Shown here: positions 31,001 through 39,056 of the stretch, in pieces
Position numbering within the stretch: the stretch's first letter is position 1
Layout: the number at the start of each line of letters is the position of its first letter
Assembly: GCF_021698975.1 (NCBI RefSeq)
Contig: NZ_SSXA01000002.1
Coordinates: forward strand, 1-64,000
From: Blastococcus sp. KM273128
GTDB taxonomy: Bacteria > Actinomycetota > Actinomycetes > Mycobacteriales > Geodermatophilaceae
DNA length: 64,000 bases
Reading direction: 5' to 3'
Position numbers and translations under genes: made by a program
Notes under the pieces: generated by a model
Told to the model about the DNA's origin: nothing
Seen by the model: the letters and a program-made list of their open reading frames with translations, nothing else
Databases searched by the model: none

Positions 31001-31814
31001 GCTCGACCCGGTCGGGCCAGTAGCCGGCGACGGCGGCCCGGACGGCGTCGAACCCCGTCGTTCGCGCGGCCACGTAGTCCTCGTCCACCAGCCCCTCGGC
31101 GACCACGATGTGCAGGAGGCCGTTGGCCAGCGCGAGATCCGTGCCGGGCAGCGGCTGCAGGTGCAGGCCGGCCTGCCGGGCGGTCGCCGTCCGCCGGGGA
31201 TCCACGACCACGTGCAGCGCTCCGGAGGCCCGGCCGGTCTCCAGGTGCTGCATGGCCGGCGGCATGGTCTCGGCCGGATTGCCGCCGACGACCAGCACGA
31301 CGTCGGCCTCCGCGAGGTCGGACAGGGGGAACGGCATCCCGCGGTCGAGGCCGAACGCCCGCACCGCCGCGCCGGCGGCAGAGGACATGCAGAAGCGGCC
31401 GTTGTAGTCGATCGAGCGCGTCCGCAGCGCGACGCGGGCGAACTTGCCGAACTGGTAGGCCTGCTCGTTGGTGAGGCCGCCGCCGCCGAAGCAGCCGACC
31501 GCGTCCCGGCCGTGCTGCGCCTGCGTGCGCCGGATCGCCGTCACCAGTCGGCCGAGGGCCTCGTCCCAGCTCGACTCCACCAGGGCGCTCGTGCGGTCCC
31601 CCGGGACGGCGCGCACCAGCGGCCGCGTCACCCGCTCGGGATGGGTGAGCAGCTCGGCCGATGACCAGCCCTTGGCGCACAGGCCACCACGGTTGGTGGG
31701 GAAGTCGGCGGGCGCCACGGAGACGGTGCCGTTCCCCGCGGTCAACGACATCCCGCACTGCAGGGAGCAGTACGGGCAGTGGGTCGGAGTGGTGCGGCCC
31801 CTGGAAACGGTCAC
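28068..31814 (-). CDS. Fused assimilatory nitrate reductase with FAD/NAD(P)H and BFD-type [2Fe-2S] domains
   Basis: A single protein of about 1248 residues. Residues 1-700 form a NasA/NarB-type molybdopterin reductase. C13, C16, C20 and C46 bind an N-terminal [4Fe-4S] cluster (THCPYCSLQCGM...GGLCAKGW), followed by Mo-bis-MGD blocks and a C-terminal molybdopterin dinucleotide domain (HGLAPVPRAELHPDLA). A proline/alanine linker leads to a pyridine-nucleotide:disulphide-type FAD domain at about 745-1150 (VVVGNGMAGARFVEELL and VLGGGLLGLEAARAL), resembling the N-terminus of NirB. A BFD-like [2Fe-2S] domain follows at about 1165-1215 (C1166, C1168, C1200, C1203). No siroheme domain is present, so nitrite reduction needs another gene. 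Electrons probably pass from NAD(P)H via FAD and [2Fe-2S] to Mo. The start is uncertain: GTG 31814 fits the family; a TTG at 31844 adds ten residues. Confidence 0.88.
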   Translation of the reverse strand: MTVSRGRTTPTHCPYCSLQCGMSLTAGNGTVSVAPADFPTNRGGLCAKGWSSAELLTHPERVTRPLVRAVPGDRTSALVESSWDEALGRLVTAIRRTQAQHGRDAVGCFGGGGLTNEQAYQFGKFARVALRTRSIDYNGRFCMSSAAGAAVRAFGLDRGMPFPLSDLAEADVVLVVGGNPAETMPPAMQHLETGRASGALHVVVDPRRTATARQAGLHLQPLPGTDLALANGLLHIVVAEGLVDEDYVAARTTGFDAVRAAVAGYWPDRVERITGVPVAHLRRTAFALARAERAVVLTARGAEQHRSGTDTAQAWINLALALGLPGRPGSGWGTITGQGNGQGGREHGQKADQLPGYRKLDDPAARAHVAAVWGVDPDDLPGPGPSAFELLDALGTDGGVRTLLVLASNVAVSAPDARRVLSRLRELDFLAVSDFFLSETAALADVVLPSAMWAEEEGTMTNLEGRVIHRRRAVPAPPGVRDDLQLLAELAGRLGAGHLFSADPATVFAELGRASAGGPADYSGITLARIDAEQGVFWPCPASPDGAPEHPGTPRLFTERFATPDGRARFLPVEHVAPHEEPDDDYPYVLTTGRVLAQYQSGAQTRRTPSLHGLAPVPRAELHPDLAARVGVAQDDVVELSTRRGRARFAATVTDTIRPDVVFAPFHWGGEASANALTDPALDPTSRMPAFKTCAVAVTRVGRAEAATPPTPAPAAAPSPTVPAGTVLGSPRRGVLPEPPHDSRSPLVVVGNGMAGARFVEELLRRGGDERFRITVLGEERHGNYNRILLSPLLAGERREEDLLLNDHDWYAERGVVLRAGTPVTGVNRAARLVTCADGSTLPYEHLVLATGSRSFVPPLTGLRTATGDLVPGAFAFRTVDDVRAILGAVRTARSALVLGGGLLGLEAARALQAHGLRVDVVHAGAHLMETQLDGDAGELLRRGVEALGIGVHVGVVASGVRGTDRFRGALLDDGRAIDADLLVVAAGVRPETALARAAGLPVERGVLVDDQLRTGDPRISAIGECAEHRGRVYGLVAPVWEQATVLADVLTGSEPTAEYLGSRTATKLKVAGLDVATMGAKAPGPDDEHVVISEPRRGVHLSVVIRDDRLVGATLIGDTRQAASLAHAYDRGTPLPAERLRLLVSGAGSPAPVDVGDLPPDARVCQCNGVSKQAVCDAVAAGCGSLGAVMERTRAGTGCGSCREDLQRLVERPVDHGPADEEVPSTIPPPRQPDGPSLAGRPMGVPR

Positions 31815-31883
31815 GCGGTAGCAGTCGGCTGCTCGACGGCACAACTGAAGGGCCGTCGCTGCACCAACCCTGACGGGGGAGGA

Positions 31884-31946
31884 ATGGCGCGACCAGCGCG
31901 GAGTTGTTCAAGGAGCGCGTCGAGCCGACCGATGCGGTGGTCATGA
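31884..31946 (+). CDS. 20-codon leader ORF overlapping the GGDEF/EAL gene start
   Basis: ATG 31884 is preceded by a very strong GGGGGAGGA (31875-31883). It opens 20 codons (MARPARSCSRSASSRPMRWS) and stops with TGA at 31944-31946, which overlaps the ATG at 31943 of the following gene as ATGA. The downstream gene has no comparable ribosome binding site of its own, so its translation may depend on this ORF. The peptide is Arg/Ser-rich and may have no independent function. An alternative is that ribosomes start the GGDEF/EAL gene at TTG 31904. Confidence 0.45.
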   Translation: MARPARSCSRSASSRPMRWS

Positions 31947-34633
31947 TTCGGACCCTGCGGCCCTGGCGCCGGCCAGTCGTCGACGCCGGCATCTCGGCAC
32001 CCAGCCTCTCCGAACGGCTCCTGGCCGTGACCGAGCACGGTGTCTACGCCGTCGACGTCGACGGCCGTTGCGTCGTCGCCAACGATGCGGCCGCCCAGAT
32101 GCTCGGCACCGTCCGCACGCTGCTCCTGGGCACCACCGTCCACGACCGCCACCACGGTCGTCCGGCCGGGGAGCCGGTGGCGGAGTGCCCGATGTGCACG
32201 CCGCTGAGCACCGGCCAGCCCGGTCGCGGGTCCGCGACGCTCGTCCGCGTGGACGGCCGGCCGCTCGCCGTCGAGTACGTCACGTCCCTGGTCTCCCACG
32301 AGGGCGAGCCGGTCGCGGTGTGCTGGTTCCAGGACGTGGGAGCCCGAGAGGACACCGCGGCCGCGCTCGCGCAGCTGGAGATGAAGTACCGGGCGGTGAC
32401 CGAGTCGGCCAACGACGCGATCGTCTCCGCCGACGCGCGCGGCCTCATCGTGAGCTGGAACCGCGGTGGCCAGGCCATGTTCGGCTACGACGAGGCCGAG
32501 GTGATCGGCAAGCCGCTGACCATCCTCATGCCCGAGCGCTACCGCGACGCCCACGAGCGCGGCATGGGCCGGTTCCTGCTGACGGGGGAGCCGCGGGTCA
32601 TCGGCTCCACGGTCGAGGTGCACGCCCAGCACAAGGACGGCACGGAGTTCCCGGTGGAGCTCTCGCTGTCGCACTGGGCCGAGGGCGAGGGCCGGTTCTT
32701 CACCGGCATCCTCCGCGACATCACCGAGCGCAAGCGTGCCGAGGAGGCCCTCGCCCGCGAAGCCGGGTTCGTCAAGCTCCTGCAGCGGGTCAGCGTCGCC
32801 TCGAACGAGTCCTCCAGCGGCCGCGAGGCGCTGGAGACCGGCCTGCGGATGATCGCCGAGCACACCGGCTGGCCGGTCGGGCACATCTACCTCGCCGACG
32901 ACGCCGGTCAGATCCTCGAGCCCACCAACGTGTGGGTGCACCCCGACGACGAGCGGCTGGCCGCCTTCCTGCAGGCCACGACGTCCACGCCGTTCCTGGC
33001 GGGCACCGGCCTGCCCGGCCGGGTGCTCGCCGCCAAGGAGCCCTGCTGGATCACCGACGTCACCGCCGACGACAACTTCCCGCGCCGCGACGCGGCCCGT
33101 GCCGGTGGCCTGGCCGCGGCCTTCGCCTTCCCCGTGATGGTCGGGTCCGACGTCGCCGCGGTGCTGGAGTTCTTCGCCTCCGAGCGCCTCGAGCCGGACG
33201 AGGCGCTGTGCGAGGTCATGGGCCAGATCGGCAACCAGCTGGGCCGGGTGGTCGAGCGGGAGGCAGCCCGCGAGCGGCTGACCCACCACGCGCTGCACGA
33301 CCCGCTGACCGGGCTGCCGAACCGCACGCTGCTGCTCGACCGGCTGGAGGTGGCGCTGGCCCAGCGGAGCCGGGGCGGCGTCGCCGTCGTCTTCGTCGAC
33401 CTCGACCACTTCAAGCTGGTCAACGACAGCCTGGGCCACGCGGCCGGGGACGCCCTGCTCTGCAGCGCCGCCATGCGGCTGCGCGCCGTGCTGCGGCCCG
33501 GGGACACCGTCGCCCGCTTCGGTGGCGACGAGTTCGTCCTCCTGGCCGAGTCCGTCGTCGACGAGCGGGACGCCGAGGGTCTCGCCGAGCGCATCACGGC
33601 CGCGCTCGCGCAGCCGTTCGACGTCGGCGGCGAGGAGATGTTCGTGACCGCGAGCATCGGGATCGCCGTCGGCCGGGGCGCCGAGGCCGACGCCCCGACC
33701 CTGCTGCGGGACGCCGACGCCGCGATGTACCGGGCCAAGGAGTCCGGTCGCGCCCGTCACGAGGTGTTCGACGCGCACATGCGCGCGGGCGCCGTCCGCC
33801 GGCTGGAGATCGTCAACGACCTCCACCGGGCCCTCGAGCGCGAGCAGTTCATGTTGCACTTCCAGCCGCAGATCGACCTGCGCACCAACACCCTCGTCGG
33901 CGTCGAGGCGCTGCTGCGGTGGGTGCACCCCGAGCGGGGACTGGTCCCGCCCCTGGAGTTCATCCCGGTGGCCGAGGAGACCGGCATGATCGGTGAGCTG
34001 GGTCGCTGGGTGCTGCAGGCGGCGTGCCGGCAGGGCCGGGTGTGGAGGGACCAGTTCCCGGACCACCCGCCGCTGGTCATGAGCGTGAACCTGTCCGGTC
34101 GGCAGCTGACCCAGCCGCGGCTGGTCGACGAGGTGGCCGCGGCGCTGGCCGACTCGGGCTTTCCGGCCGAGCAGCTCGTCCTCGAGATCACCGAGTCGGT
34201 GCTCATGCACGACATGGTGTCGACGATCGAGACGCTGCAGGCGATCAAGGACCTCGGCGTGCGGCTGGCCATCGACGACTTCGGCACCGGGTACTCGTCG
34301 TTGACCTACCTGCAGCGCTTCCCGATCGACGTCCTGAAGATCGACAAGTCCTTCATCGACGGGCTCGGGGGTGACAACGCCGAGGAGTCGGCCGTCACGA
34401 GGACCATCGTGTCCCTCGCCAAGGCCCTGCGGCTGGAGACCGTCGCCGAGGGGGTGGAGCGCAGCGAGCACGTGCGCGAGCTGCAGGAGCTCAGTTGCGA
34501 CATCGCTCAGGGCTACTTCTTCGCCCGGCCGCTCGACGCCCCGACCCTGACCTCGCTCATGGCCCAGCCCGACACCCCGATGGCCGCCTTCGGGCCGCTG
34601 CTGGGGCAACCGTCGACGGCCCCCGTCCACTGA
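31943..34633 (+). CDS. PAS-PAS-GAF-GGDEF-EAL c-di-GMP synthase/phosphodiesterase
   Basis: A soluble protein of about 896 residues. A PAS-like segment (about 20-110) is followed by a clear PAS domain (about 125-250, NDAIVSADARGLIVSWNRGG ending ITERKRAEEALA), a GAF domain (about 270-410), GGDEF (about 430-590) and EAL (about 610-860). The diguanylate cyclase active site GGDEF is intact near residue 527, with an RxxD inhibitory site five residues before it (RPGD). The phosphodiesterase residues are also intact: EAL near 655, then VNLSG, EITES, DDFGTGYSSL, DKSF, AEGVE and QGYFFARP. Both activities are therefore possible, with direction set by the sensory domains. ATG 31943 was chosen for its coupling to the leader ORF; TTG 31904 and GTG 31937 are in-frame alternatives. 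Confidence 0.88.
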   Translation: MIRTLRPWRRPVVDAGISAPSLSERLLAVTEHGVYAVDVDGRCVVANDAAAQMLGTVRTLLLGTTVHDRHHGRPAGEPVAECPMCTPLSTGQPGRGSATLVRVDGRPLAVEYVTSLVSHEGEPVAVCWFQDVGAREDTAAALAQLEMKYRAVTESANDAIVSADARGLIVSWNRGGQAMFGYDEAEVIGKPLTILMPERYRDAHERGMGRFLLTGEPRVIGSTVEVHAQHKDGTEFPVELSLSHWAEGEGRFFTGILRDITERKRAEEALAREAGFVKLLQRVSVASNESSSGREALETGLRMIAEHTGWPVGHIYLADDAGQILEPTNVWVHPDDERLAAFLQATTSTPFLAGTGLPGRVLAAKEPCWITDVTADDNFPRRDAARAGGLAAAFAFPVMVGSDVAAVLEFFASERLEPDEALCEVMGQIGNQLGRVVEREAARERLTHHALHDPLTGLPNRTLLLDRLEVALAQRSRGGVAVVFVDLDHFKLVNDSLGHAAGDALLCSAAMRLRAVLRPGDTVARFGGDEFVLLAESVVDERDAEGLAERITAALAQPFDVGGEEMFVTASIGIAVGRGAEADAPTLLRDADAAMYRAKESGRARHEVFDAHMRAGAVRRLEIVNDLHRALEREQFMLHFQPQIDLRTNTLVGVEALLRWVHPERGLVPPLEFIPVAEETGMIGELGRWVLQAACRQGRVWRDQFPDHPPLVMSVNLSGRQLTQPRLVDEVAAALADSGFPAEQLVLEITESVLMHDMVSTIETLQAIKDLGVRLAIDDFGTGYSSLTYLQRFPIDVLKIDKSFIDGLGGDNAEESAVTRTIVSLAKALRLETVAEGVERSEHVRELQELSCDIAQGYFFARPLDAPTLTSLMAQPDTPMAAFGPLLGQPSTAPVH

Positions 34634-34665
34634 CCGCGCGCATCGTCCGAACAGAGGGACTTCCC

Positions 34666-35325
34666 ATGCCCGGCTCCTTCGGTGAGCACCTGCTCCAGGA
34701 CCGCTTCGGCACCAAGCCGCGCGCCCGGGGCTTCTACAACCACCAGATGCTCGACCACGTCAACGACCAGATGCGGGAGTACATCTCCCGCATGGAGATG
34801 GTCTTCGTCGCCACCGCCGACGGCGGCGGCGAGGCGGACTGCTCTTTCCGCGCCGGCCCTCCCGGGTTCGTCTGCGTGCTGGACGAGCGCACCCTCGCCT
34901 ACCCCGAATACCGGGGCAACGGGGTGATGGCCAGCCTCGGCAACATCGTCGAGAACCGCCACATCGGGCTGCTGTTCATCGACTTCTGCGGGGACGCCAT
35001 CGGGCTGCACGTCAACGGTCGGGCGGCCATCCTGGAGAACGAGGACCTGCTGGCGCAGGGGGCGCTGCCGGTCGGCGTGCTCGACGCGCTCCTGCAGGAC
35101 GGCGGGCGGAAGCCCGAGCGGTGGGTGCGGGTGGACGTGGTCGAGGCCTACATCCACTGCTCGAAGCACATCCCGCAGATGATCAAGCGTTCCGACGTGC
35201 CGCAGGCGTGGGGCACCGACGACGCCGTCCGCAAGGGTGGCGACTACTTCAAGGCCAAGCACTCGTCCCGCCCGTGGGTGGACGGCGCGCCGGTCGGCGC
35301 CTCCCCCACCGCGGTGGAGGGCTGA
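34666..35325 (+). CDS. Pyridoxamine 5'-phosphate-oxidase-family protein
   Basis: A 219-residue predicted FMN-binding split-barrel protein. The block MEMVFVATADGGGEADCSFRAGPPGFVCVLDERTLAYPEYRGNGVMASLGNI and the later HIGLLFIDFCGDAIGLHVNGRA are typical of PNPOx-like proteins of the Pfam group PF01243. The C-terminus contains VEAYIHCSKHIPQM, a conserved feature of the subgroup. It is not PdxH, and its substrate is unknown. ATG 34666 follows AGAGGGACTTCCC. It lies 32 bases after the GGDEF/EAL stop, so co-transcription with that sensor protein is likely. Confidence 0.82.
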   Translation: MPGSFGEHLLQDRFGTKPRARGFYNHQMLDHVNDQMREYISRMEMVFVATADGGGEADCSFRAGPPGFVCVLDERTLAYPEYRGNGVMASLGNIVENRHIGLLFIDFCGDAIGLHVNGRAAILENEDLLAQGALPVGVLDALLQDGGRKPERWVRVDVVEAYIHCSKHIPQMIKRSDVPQAWGTDDAVRKGGDYFKAKHSSRPWVDGAPVGASPTAVEG

Positions 35326-35724
35326 GCTCCGGTCGGTCCCTCAGCGGTCGCGAGCCGACCCGGGGGCTGCGGCTCGTCGACCGTCCGGAGGGCTGCCGGG
35401 CTCACTTCCCGTCGCTGTGCGAACGGGCACGTCCACGGTAGTCCGCTCGTCGGCTCGGTCCGGACCACACCCGCGTGAGTGGACGCACGCAGCCCCCGCG
35501 TTCCTCGGCGTCCACGCATCCGTGACCCCCGCGCGCGGGGCGGGCGCCACCGCGGGCGGGGCTTCGCGGGCGACGAGACGGCGCTGCAGGGTCGCGGCGG
35601 TCCGCCGACTCGCGGACCAGGTCGCCGGACAGGCGACCGGTGTCCCTCACCACGGCGAGGGAGTGGGCGCACCCGTGCAGGGAACGGCCACCTCCGGCGC
35701 GGCGTTGGACCGGACGTGCAGCGC
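35326..35724. other. Spacer before htpX, no gene supported
   Basis: About 400 bases without a convincing gene. The open frames here are all arginine/proline-rich shadows. The right end (35654-35717) is the second copy of the dispersed repeat also found upstream of korA, and it abuts or overlaps the htpX start. Near 35411-35480 there are several GTCCACG/GTCCGG-type words but no clear operator. Confidence 0.5.
35654..35717. repeat. Dispersed repeat copy B, immediately upstream of htpX
   Basis: The segment matches 26551-26620. It shares GGCGAGGG, then GCACCC, then a 34-base block with one mismatch ending GGACCGGACGT. It ends at the possible GTG start of htpX at 35716. Confidence 0.65.
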
Positions 35725-36594
35725 ATGACCAACGGACTGAAGACCGCCCTCCTGCTCGGCTTGATGGGTGGGCTGATCCTCATGGCCGGCGCCCTGATCG
35801 GCGGCCGCGGCGGGCTGGTCATCGCCCTGGTCGTCGCGCTGGGGGTCAACGGCTACGCCTACTTCAACTCCGACAAGCTGGCGCTGCGCGCGATGCGGGC
35901 CTTCCCGGTCACCGAGACACAGGCGCCGCAGCTGTACGCGATGGTGCGCGAGCTCGCGACCGAGGCGCGCCAGCCCATGCCCCGGCTCTACGTCAGCCCG
36001 ACCGACCAGCCCAACGCGTTCGCCACCGGCCGCAACCCGCGCAACGCGGCGGTCTGCGTCACCCAGGGCATCCTCGAGCTGCTCGACCGGCGGCAGCTGC
36101 GCGGCGTCCTCGCGCACGAGCTGTCGCACGTCTACAACCGGGACATCCTGATCAGCTCCGTCGCCGGGGCGATGGCGACGGTCATCACCTACCTCGCGCA
36201 CATGGCGATGTTCGCCTCGCTGTTCGGTGGCCGCTCCGACGAGGACCGGGGTGGCGGCAACGCCCTCGGCGGCCTGCTGCTCATGCTGCTCGGCCCGCTG
36301 GCCGCCGGCCTGGTGCAGATGGCGGTGAGTCGCAGCCGCGAGTACCAGGCCGACGCCTCCGGGGCCCAGCTGTCGCAGGACCCGCTGGCGCTGGCCGACG
36401 CCCTCCGCGTGATCGAGCGCGGGACGGCGGCCCGCCCGCTGCCGCAGGAGGAGCGGCTGGTCACCCAGAGCCACCTGATGATCGCCAACCCGTTCCGCGG
36501 GCAGGGCCTGGCCTCGCTGTTCGCCAGCCACCCGCCGATGCCGCAGCGGATCGCCCGCCTGGAGCAGATGGCCCGCGAGCTCGGCCAGCGCTGA
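35725..36594 (+). CDS. htpX: M48-family membrane zinc metalloprotease HtpX
   Basis: A 289-residue membrane protease for quality control of membrane proteins. Two N-terminal helices (about residues 8-45) are followed by the zinc site HELSH at 131-135 (H131, E132, H135), the third ligand E206 in [11 protein letters not shown], and two further helices around 145-168 and 182-203. ATG 35725 gives the common start [16 protein letters not shown] at 35716 would add three residues. Neither has a good ribosome binding site. The gene converges on the pstS-like gene with a 16-base gap. A stretch near its C-terminus ([13 protein letters not shown]) resembles the dispersed repeat in the korA-narK gap. Confidence 0.93.
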   Translation: MTNGLKTALLLGLMGGLILMAGALIGGRGGLVIALVVALGVNGYAYFNSDKLALRAMRAFPVTETQAPQLYAMVRELATEARQPMPRLYVSPTDQPNAFATGRNPRNAAVCVTQGILELLDRRQLRGVLAHELSHVYNRDILISSVAGAMATVITYLAHMAMFASLFGGRSDEDRGGGNALGGLLLMLLGPLAAGLVQMAVSRSREYQADASGAQLSQDPLALADALRVIERGTAARPLPQEERLVTQSHLMIANPFRGQGLASLFASHPPMPQRIARLEQMARELGQR

Positions 36595-36610
36595 GCGGCC
36601 GACTCGGACG

Positions 36611-37711
36611 TCAAGTCGCGCGGACCGCGTCGATCGCGGCGAGCGCCTGCGCCCGCAGGCCGTCGGAGATGGGGGCCGACCCGGCGACCTCGGCGGCGGC
36701 CTGCTGCCCCTCGGGGCTGACCACGTAGCCCATGAAGGCCTGCAGCCGCTCGGCGACCGCCGGGTCGTCGTACTCCATGCAGCCGATGTGGTAGCTGACC
36801 AGCACGATCGGGTACTCGCCGGAGCCGGTGGTGTCCCGGTTCAGCTCGATGACGACGTCGTGCTCACCGCGGCCCTCGAGGCGCGGGCTGTTCTCCACGA
36901 CGGCCGCGGCGGCCTCGGGTGACGGGGCGACGAACTCGCCGCCCACGCCGATGTCGGCGATGCCGAGATCGCCGGCCTGGCTGAGGTCGGCGTAACCGAT
37001 GGTGCCCTCGCCGCCGCGGACGGCGGCCACGACCCCGGAGTTGCCCTGGGCCGCCTCGCCACCGGGCACCGGCCAGCTGCCGTCGGGCTCGTGCGGCCAC
37101 GCGCCGTCGGCCGCCTCGGCCAGGTACTCGGTGAAGTTCTCGGTGGTCCCGGACTCGTCCGCGCGGTTCACCGGGGCGACCGGCAGGTCGGGCAGTCCCG
37201 TGCCGGGGTTGTCGGCGGCGACCGCCGGGTCGTCCCAGCGGGTGATCCGCTGGTCGAAGATCCCGGCCAGGGTCGCGGGCGACAGGTTGAGCCCGTCGAC
37301 GCCGGGCAGGTTGTAGACGACGGCGATGGGGGAGATGTAGTTCGGCAGCTCGAACACGCCCGAGGGGCCGCAGCGCTCCTCGGCCTCGGCGAGCTCCTCC
37401 TCGTCGAGAGCGGCGTCGGAGCCGGCGAAGTCGGTGCCACCGGCGAGGAACTGCTCGCGGCCGCCGCCGGAGCCGATGGGGTCGTAGCTGACGTCCACGC
37501 GGGGCTGGACGGCGGTGAACCCGGCCGTCCAGCCCTGCATGGCCGCCTGCTGGGCGCTGGAACCGGCGCCGACGAGGGAGCCGCTGAGCAGCTCGACCCC
37601 CTCGCCGACCTGCGCGCGCTCGTTGGGCGGGACGTAGTTCGCCGCGAGGACGACGAAGCCGCCGACGGCCACTGCGCCGCCGAGGGCGGCGATCTTGCTG
37701 CGGGCAGTCAC
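36611..37711 (-). CDS. PstS-type phosphate-binding-protein homologue without lipobox
   Basis: A 366-residue periplasmic-binding-protein-like protein of the PstS family. Typical blocks are LVGAGSSAQQAAMQGWTAGF, YDPIGSGGGREQFLAGGTDFAGSDAAL, ISPIAVVYNLPGVDGLNLSPATLAGIFDQRITRWDDPAV and ESGTTENFTEYLA. The N-terminus has a hydrophobic signal (AALGGAVAVGGFVVLAANYV) but no cysteine at its end. It is therefore not a standard lipoprotein and may be secreted or membrane-anchored by its N-terminal helix. No pstC, pstA or pstB lies nearby. The start is GTG 37711. Phosphate as ligand is inferred from the family only. Confidence 0.82.
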   Translation of the reverse strand: MTARSKIAALGGAVAVGGFVVLAANYVPPNERAQVGEGVELLSGSLVGAGSSAQQAAMQGWTAGFTAVQPRVDVSYDPIGSGGGREQFLAGGTDFAGSDAALDEEELAEAEERCGPSGVFELPNYISPIAVVYNLPGVDGLNLSPATLAGIFDQRITRWDDPAVAADNPGTGLPDLPVAPVNRADESGTTENFTEYLAEAADGAWPHEPDGSWPVPGGEAAQGNSGVVAAVRGGEGTIGYADLSQAGDLGIADIGVGGEFVAPSPEAAAAVVENSPRLEGRGEHDVVIELNRDTTGSGEYPIVLVSYHIGCMEYDDPAVAERLQAFMGYVVSPEGQQAAAEVAGSAPISDGLRAQALAAIDAVRAT

Positions 37712-37847
37712 TGCGGCCTTCCGGGGGTCGTCGGGCGCCCGGGGTGGACGCCGGCTCCCGAGAGTACGGCCCGGCGCGCAGCGACCGGGCCCGCCGCCCG
37801 GAGCCGTGCCCCCGGCTGCCGGCCCTCGAGAGCCGGCCCCCGGCGGC

Positions 37848-38339
37848 TCAGCGGTAGTTGTCGAACTGGAGGGCGACGTCGAGGTCGGCGCCGCGGAGGA
37901 GCTGCTGCACCGCCTGCAGGTCGTCCCTCTTCTTGCCGCTCACGCGCAGCTGGTCGCCCTGGATCTGCGCCTGGACGCCCTTGGGGCCTTCGTCGCGGAT
38001 CAGCTTCGCGATCTTCTTGGCGGTGTCGGACTCGATGCCCTGCTTGATCCGCGCGCCGATCTTGTAGGTCTTCCCCGAGGCCTGGGGCTCACCGGCGTCG
38101 AGCACCTTGAGCGAGATGTTCCGCTTGATCAGCTTCTCCTTGAACACCTCGAGGGCCGCCGAGACGCGCTCCTCGGTGTCGGCCTGCAGCGTGACGCCGT
38201 CCTCGCCGGCCCACGCGATGGTCGCGTTGGTGCCGCGGAAGTCGAACCGCTGGGAGAGCTCCTTGCCCGCCTGGTTCAGGGCGTTGTCGACCTCCTGGCG
38301 GTCGACCTTGCTCACGACGTCGAAGGATGAGTCGGCCAT
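37848..38339 (-). CDS. yajQ: YajQ-family nucleotide-binding protein
   Basis: A 163-residue protein with the complete YajQ pattern: [20 protein letters not shown] at the start, [41 protein letters not shown] and [23 protein letters not shown]. Members bind nucleotides, and some bind c-di-GMP, which is notable with two GGDEF/EAL genes nearby. In this organism the ligand is not known. ATG 38339 is preceded by GGAGAGGAAAC. It is divergent from tRNA-Tyr. Confidence 0.93.
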   Translation of the reverse strand: MADSSFDVVSKVDRQEVDNALNQAGKELSQRFDFRGTNATIAWAGEDGVTLQADTEERVSAALEVFKEKLIKRNISLKVLDAGEPQASGKTYKIGARIKQGIESDTAKKIAKLIRDEGPKGVQAQIQGDQLRVSGKKRDDLQAVQQLLRGADLDVALQFDNYR

Positions 38340-38419
38340 GTCGTTTCCTCTCCGTGCGGGACGGGGCGTCCGGACGCCCCGTCGGTGGGGACCCGTCACG
38401 TGCCGGGCCCCTGGCTTGT

Positions 38420-38425
38420 TACTCT
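38420..38425 (+). promoter_or_regulatory. Probable -10 element of the tRNA-Tyr promoter
   Basis: TACTCT fits the TANNNT pattern and lies 19 bases before the mature tRNA 5' end. No clear -35 hexamer is recognised. Confidence 0.4.
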
Positions 38426-38443
38426 CTCCCGCGTACCCATCGC

Positions 38444-38525
38444 GGCGGGTTGCCCGAGTGGCCAATGGGAGCGGACTGTAAATCCGTCGGCTTAGCCTAC
38501 GAAGGTTCGAATCCTTCACCCGCCA
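38444..38525 (+). tRNA. tRNA-Tyr (anticodon GTA)
   Basis: An 82-base class II tRNA. The acceptor pairs GGCGGGT with ACCCGCC. The anticodon stem-loop GCGGA-CTGTAAA-TCCGT has GTA at 38478-38480. It has a long variable arm (CGGCTTAGCCTACG) and a T-arm with GTTCGAATCC. CCA is not encoded. It is followed by a strong hairpin terminator. Confidence 0.97.
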
Positions 38526-38534
38526 CGCCCGGTA

Positions 38535-38568
38535 CGACGGCCCCCGACCACCAGGTCGGGGGCCGTCG
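38535..38568. terminator. Bidirectional hairpin terminator after tRNA-Tyr
   Basis: A perfect 15-bp stem (left arm CGACGGCCCCCGACC, 38535-38549; right arm 38554-38568) with a four-base loop ACCA. It lies between tRNA-Tyr and the convergent TadE/G-like gene and can serve both. Confidence 0.8.
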
Positions 38569-38584
38569 CGCTTCCCCGCCCGGA

Positions 38585-39016
38585 TCAGGGCGTCGTCGGG
38601 GCCCGCGCGCTGGAGACGGCGGTGCGCTCGAGCTGCTGCCCGCCCAGGAACAGCCAGCCGAAGGCGATGTCCACGTGGCGGGTGCAGCGCACGGTCACCT
38701 CGGCGCCGTCGGTCTCCGCGGCCCAGCTGTCCAGCGTGACCCCGCCGTCGGCGAGCTGGTCGCCGACCGCGGCCTGGGCGGCGGCGCGGGTGAGGGGGAG
38801 CTCGGTGCCCACCCCGTGGGCGTAGACGACCGCCTCGTCGGCCTGGTTGGCGGCGGCCAGGGCCGCGCCGTCGCAGATCGACTGCACCTCCTGCTGCTCC
38901 AGGAAGGCGTCGGACGCGGCGATCGCCCCGAAGGCCATGAGCGCCGCGACGAGCCAGCAGACCAGGACGAACGGGAGCGTCGAGCCGCGCTCGCGGTCGT
39001 CTCGGTCGGGGTGCAC
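38585..39016 (-). CDS. TadE/TadG-like pseudopilin-region membrane protein
   Basis: A short (about 143 residues) membrane protein. The N-terminal [50 protein letters not shown] is the typical single helix plus 'AR-Q-AADAAALAAA'-like segment of Flp pilus-assembly TadE/G-like proteins, which are also found as 'Rv3654c-like' secretion helpers in actinobacteria. The C-terminal half has one cysteine ([13 protein letters not shown]). It stands alone here, with no tad ATPase nearby. The start is uncertain: GTG 39016 gives [12 protein letters not shown], usual for the family, and GTG 39052 would add twelve residues. No strong ribosome binding site is seen for either. Confidence 0.65.
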   Translation of the reverse strand: MHPDRDDRERGSTLPFVLVCWLVAALMAFGAIAASDAFLEQQEVQSICDGAALAAANQADEAVVYAHGVGTELPLTRAAAQAAVGDQLADGGVTLDSWAAETDGAEVTVRCTRHVDIAFGWLFLGGQQLERTAVSSARAPTTP

Positions 39017-39056
39017 GCGCGGGAGCGTAAGCAGCCGCCCGCCGTCGTCCACTGCC

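Noticed and set aside
35326..35653. Possible genes in the spacer before htpX
   Set aside because: Frames on both strands are Arg/Pro-rich, lack start signals and show no domain; nothing beyond the repeat at the right end is supported.
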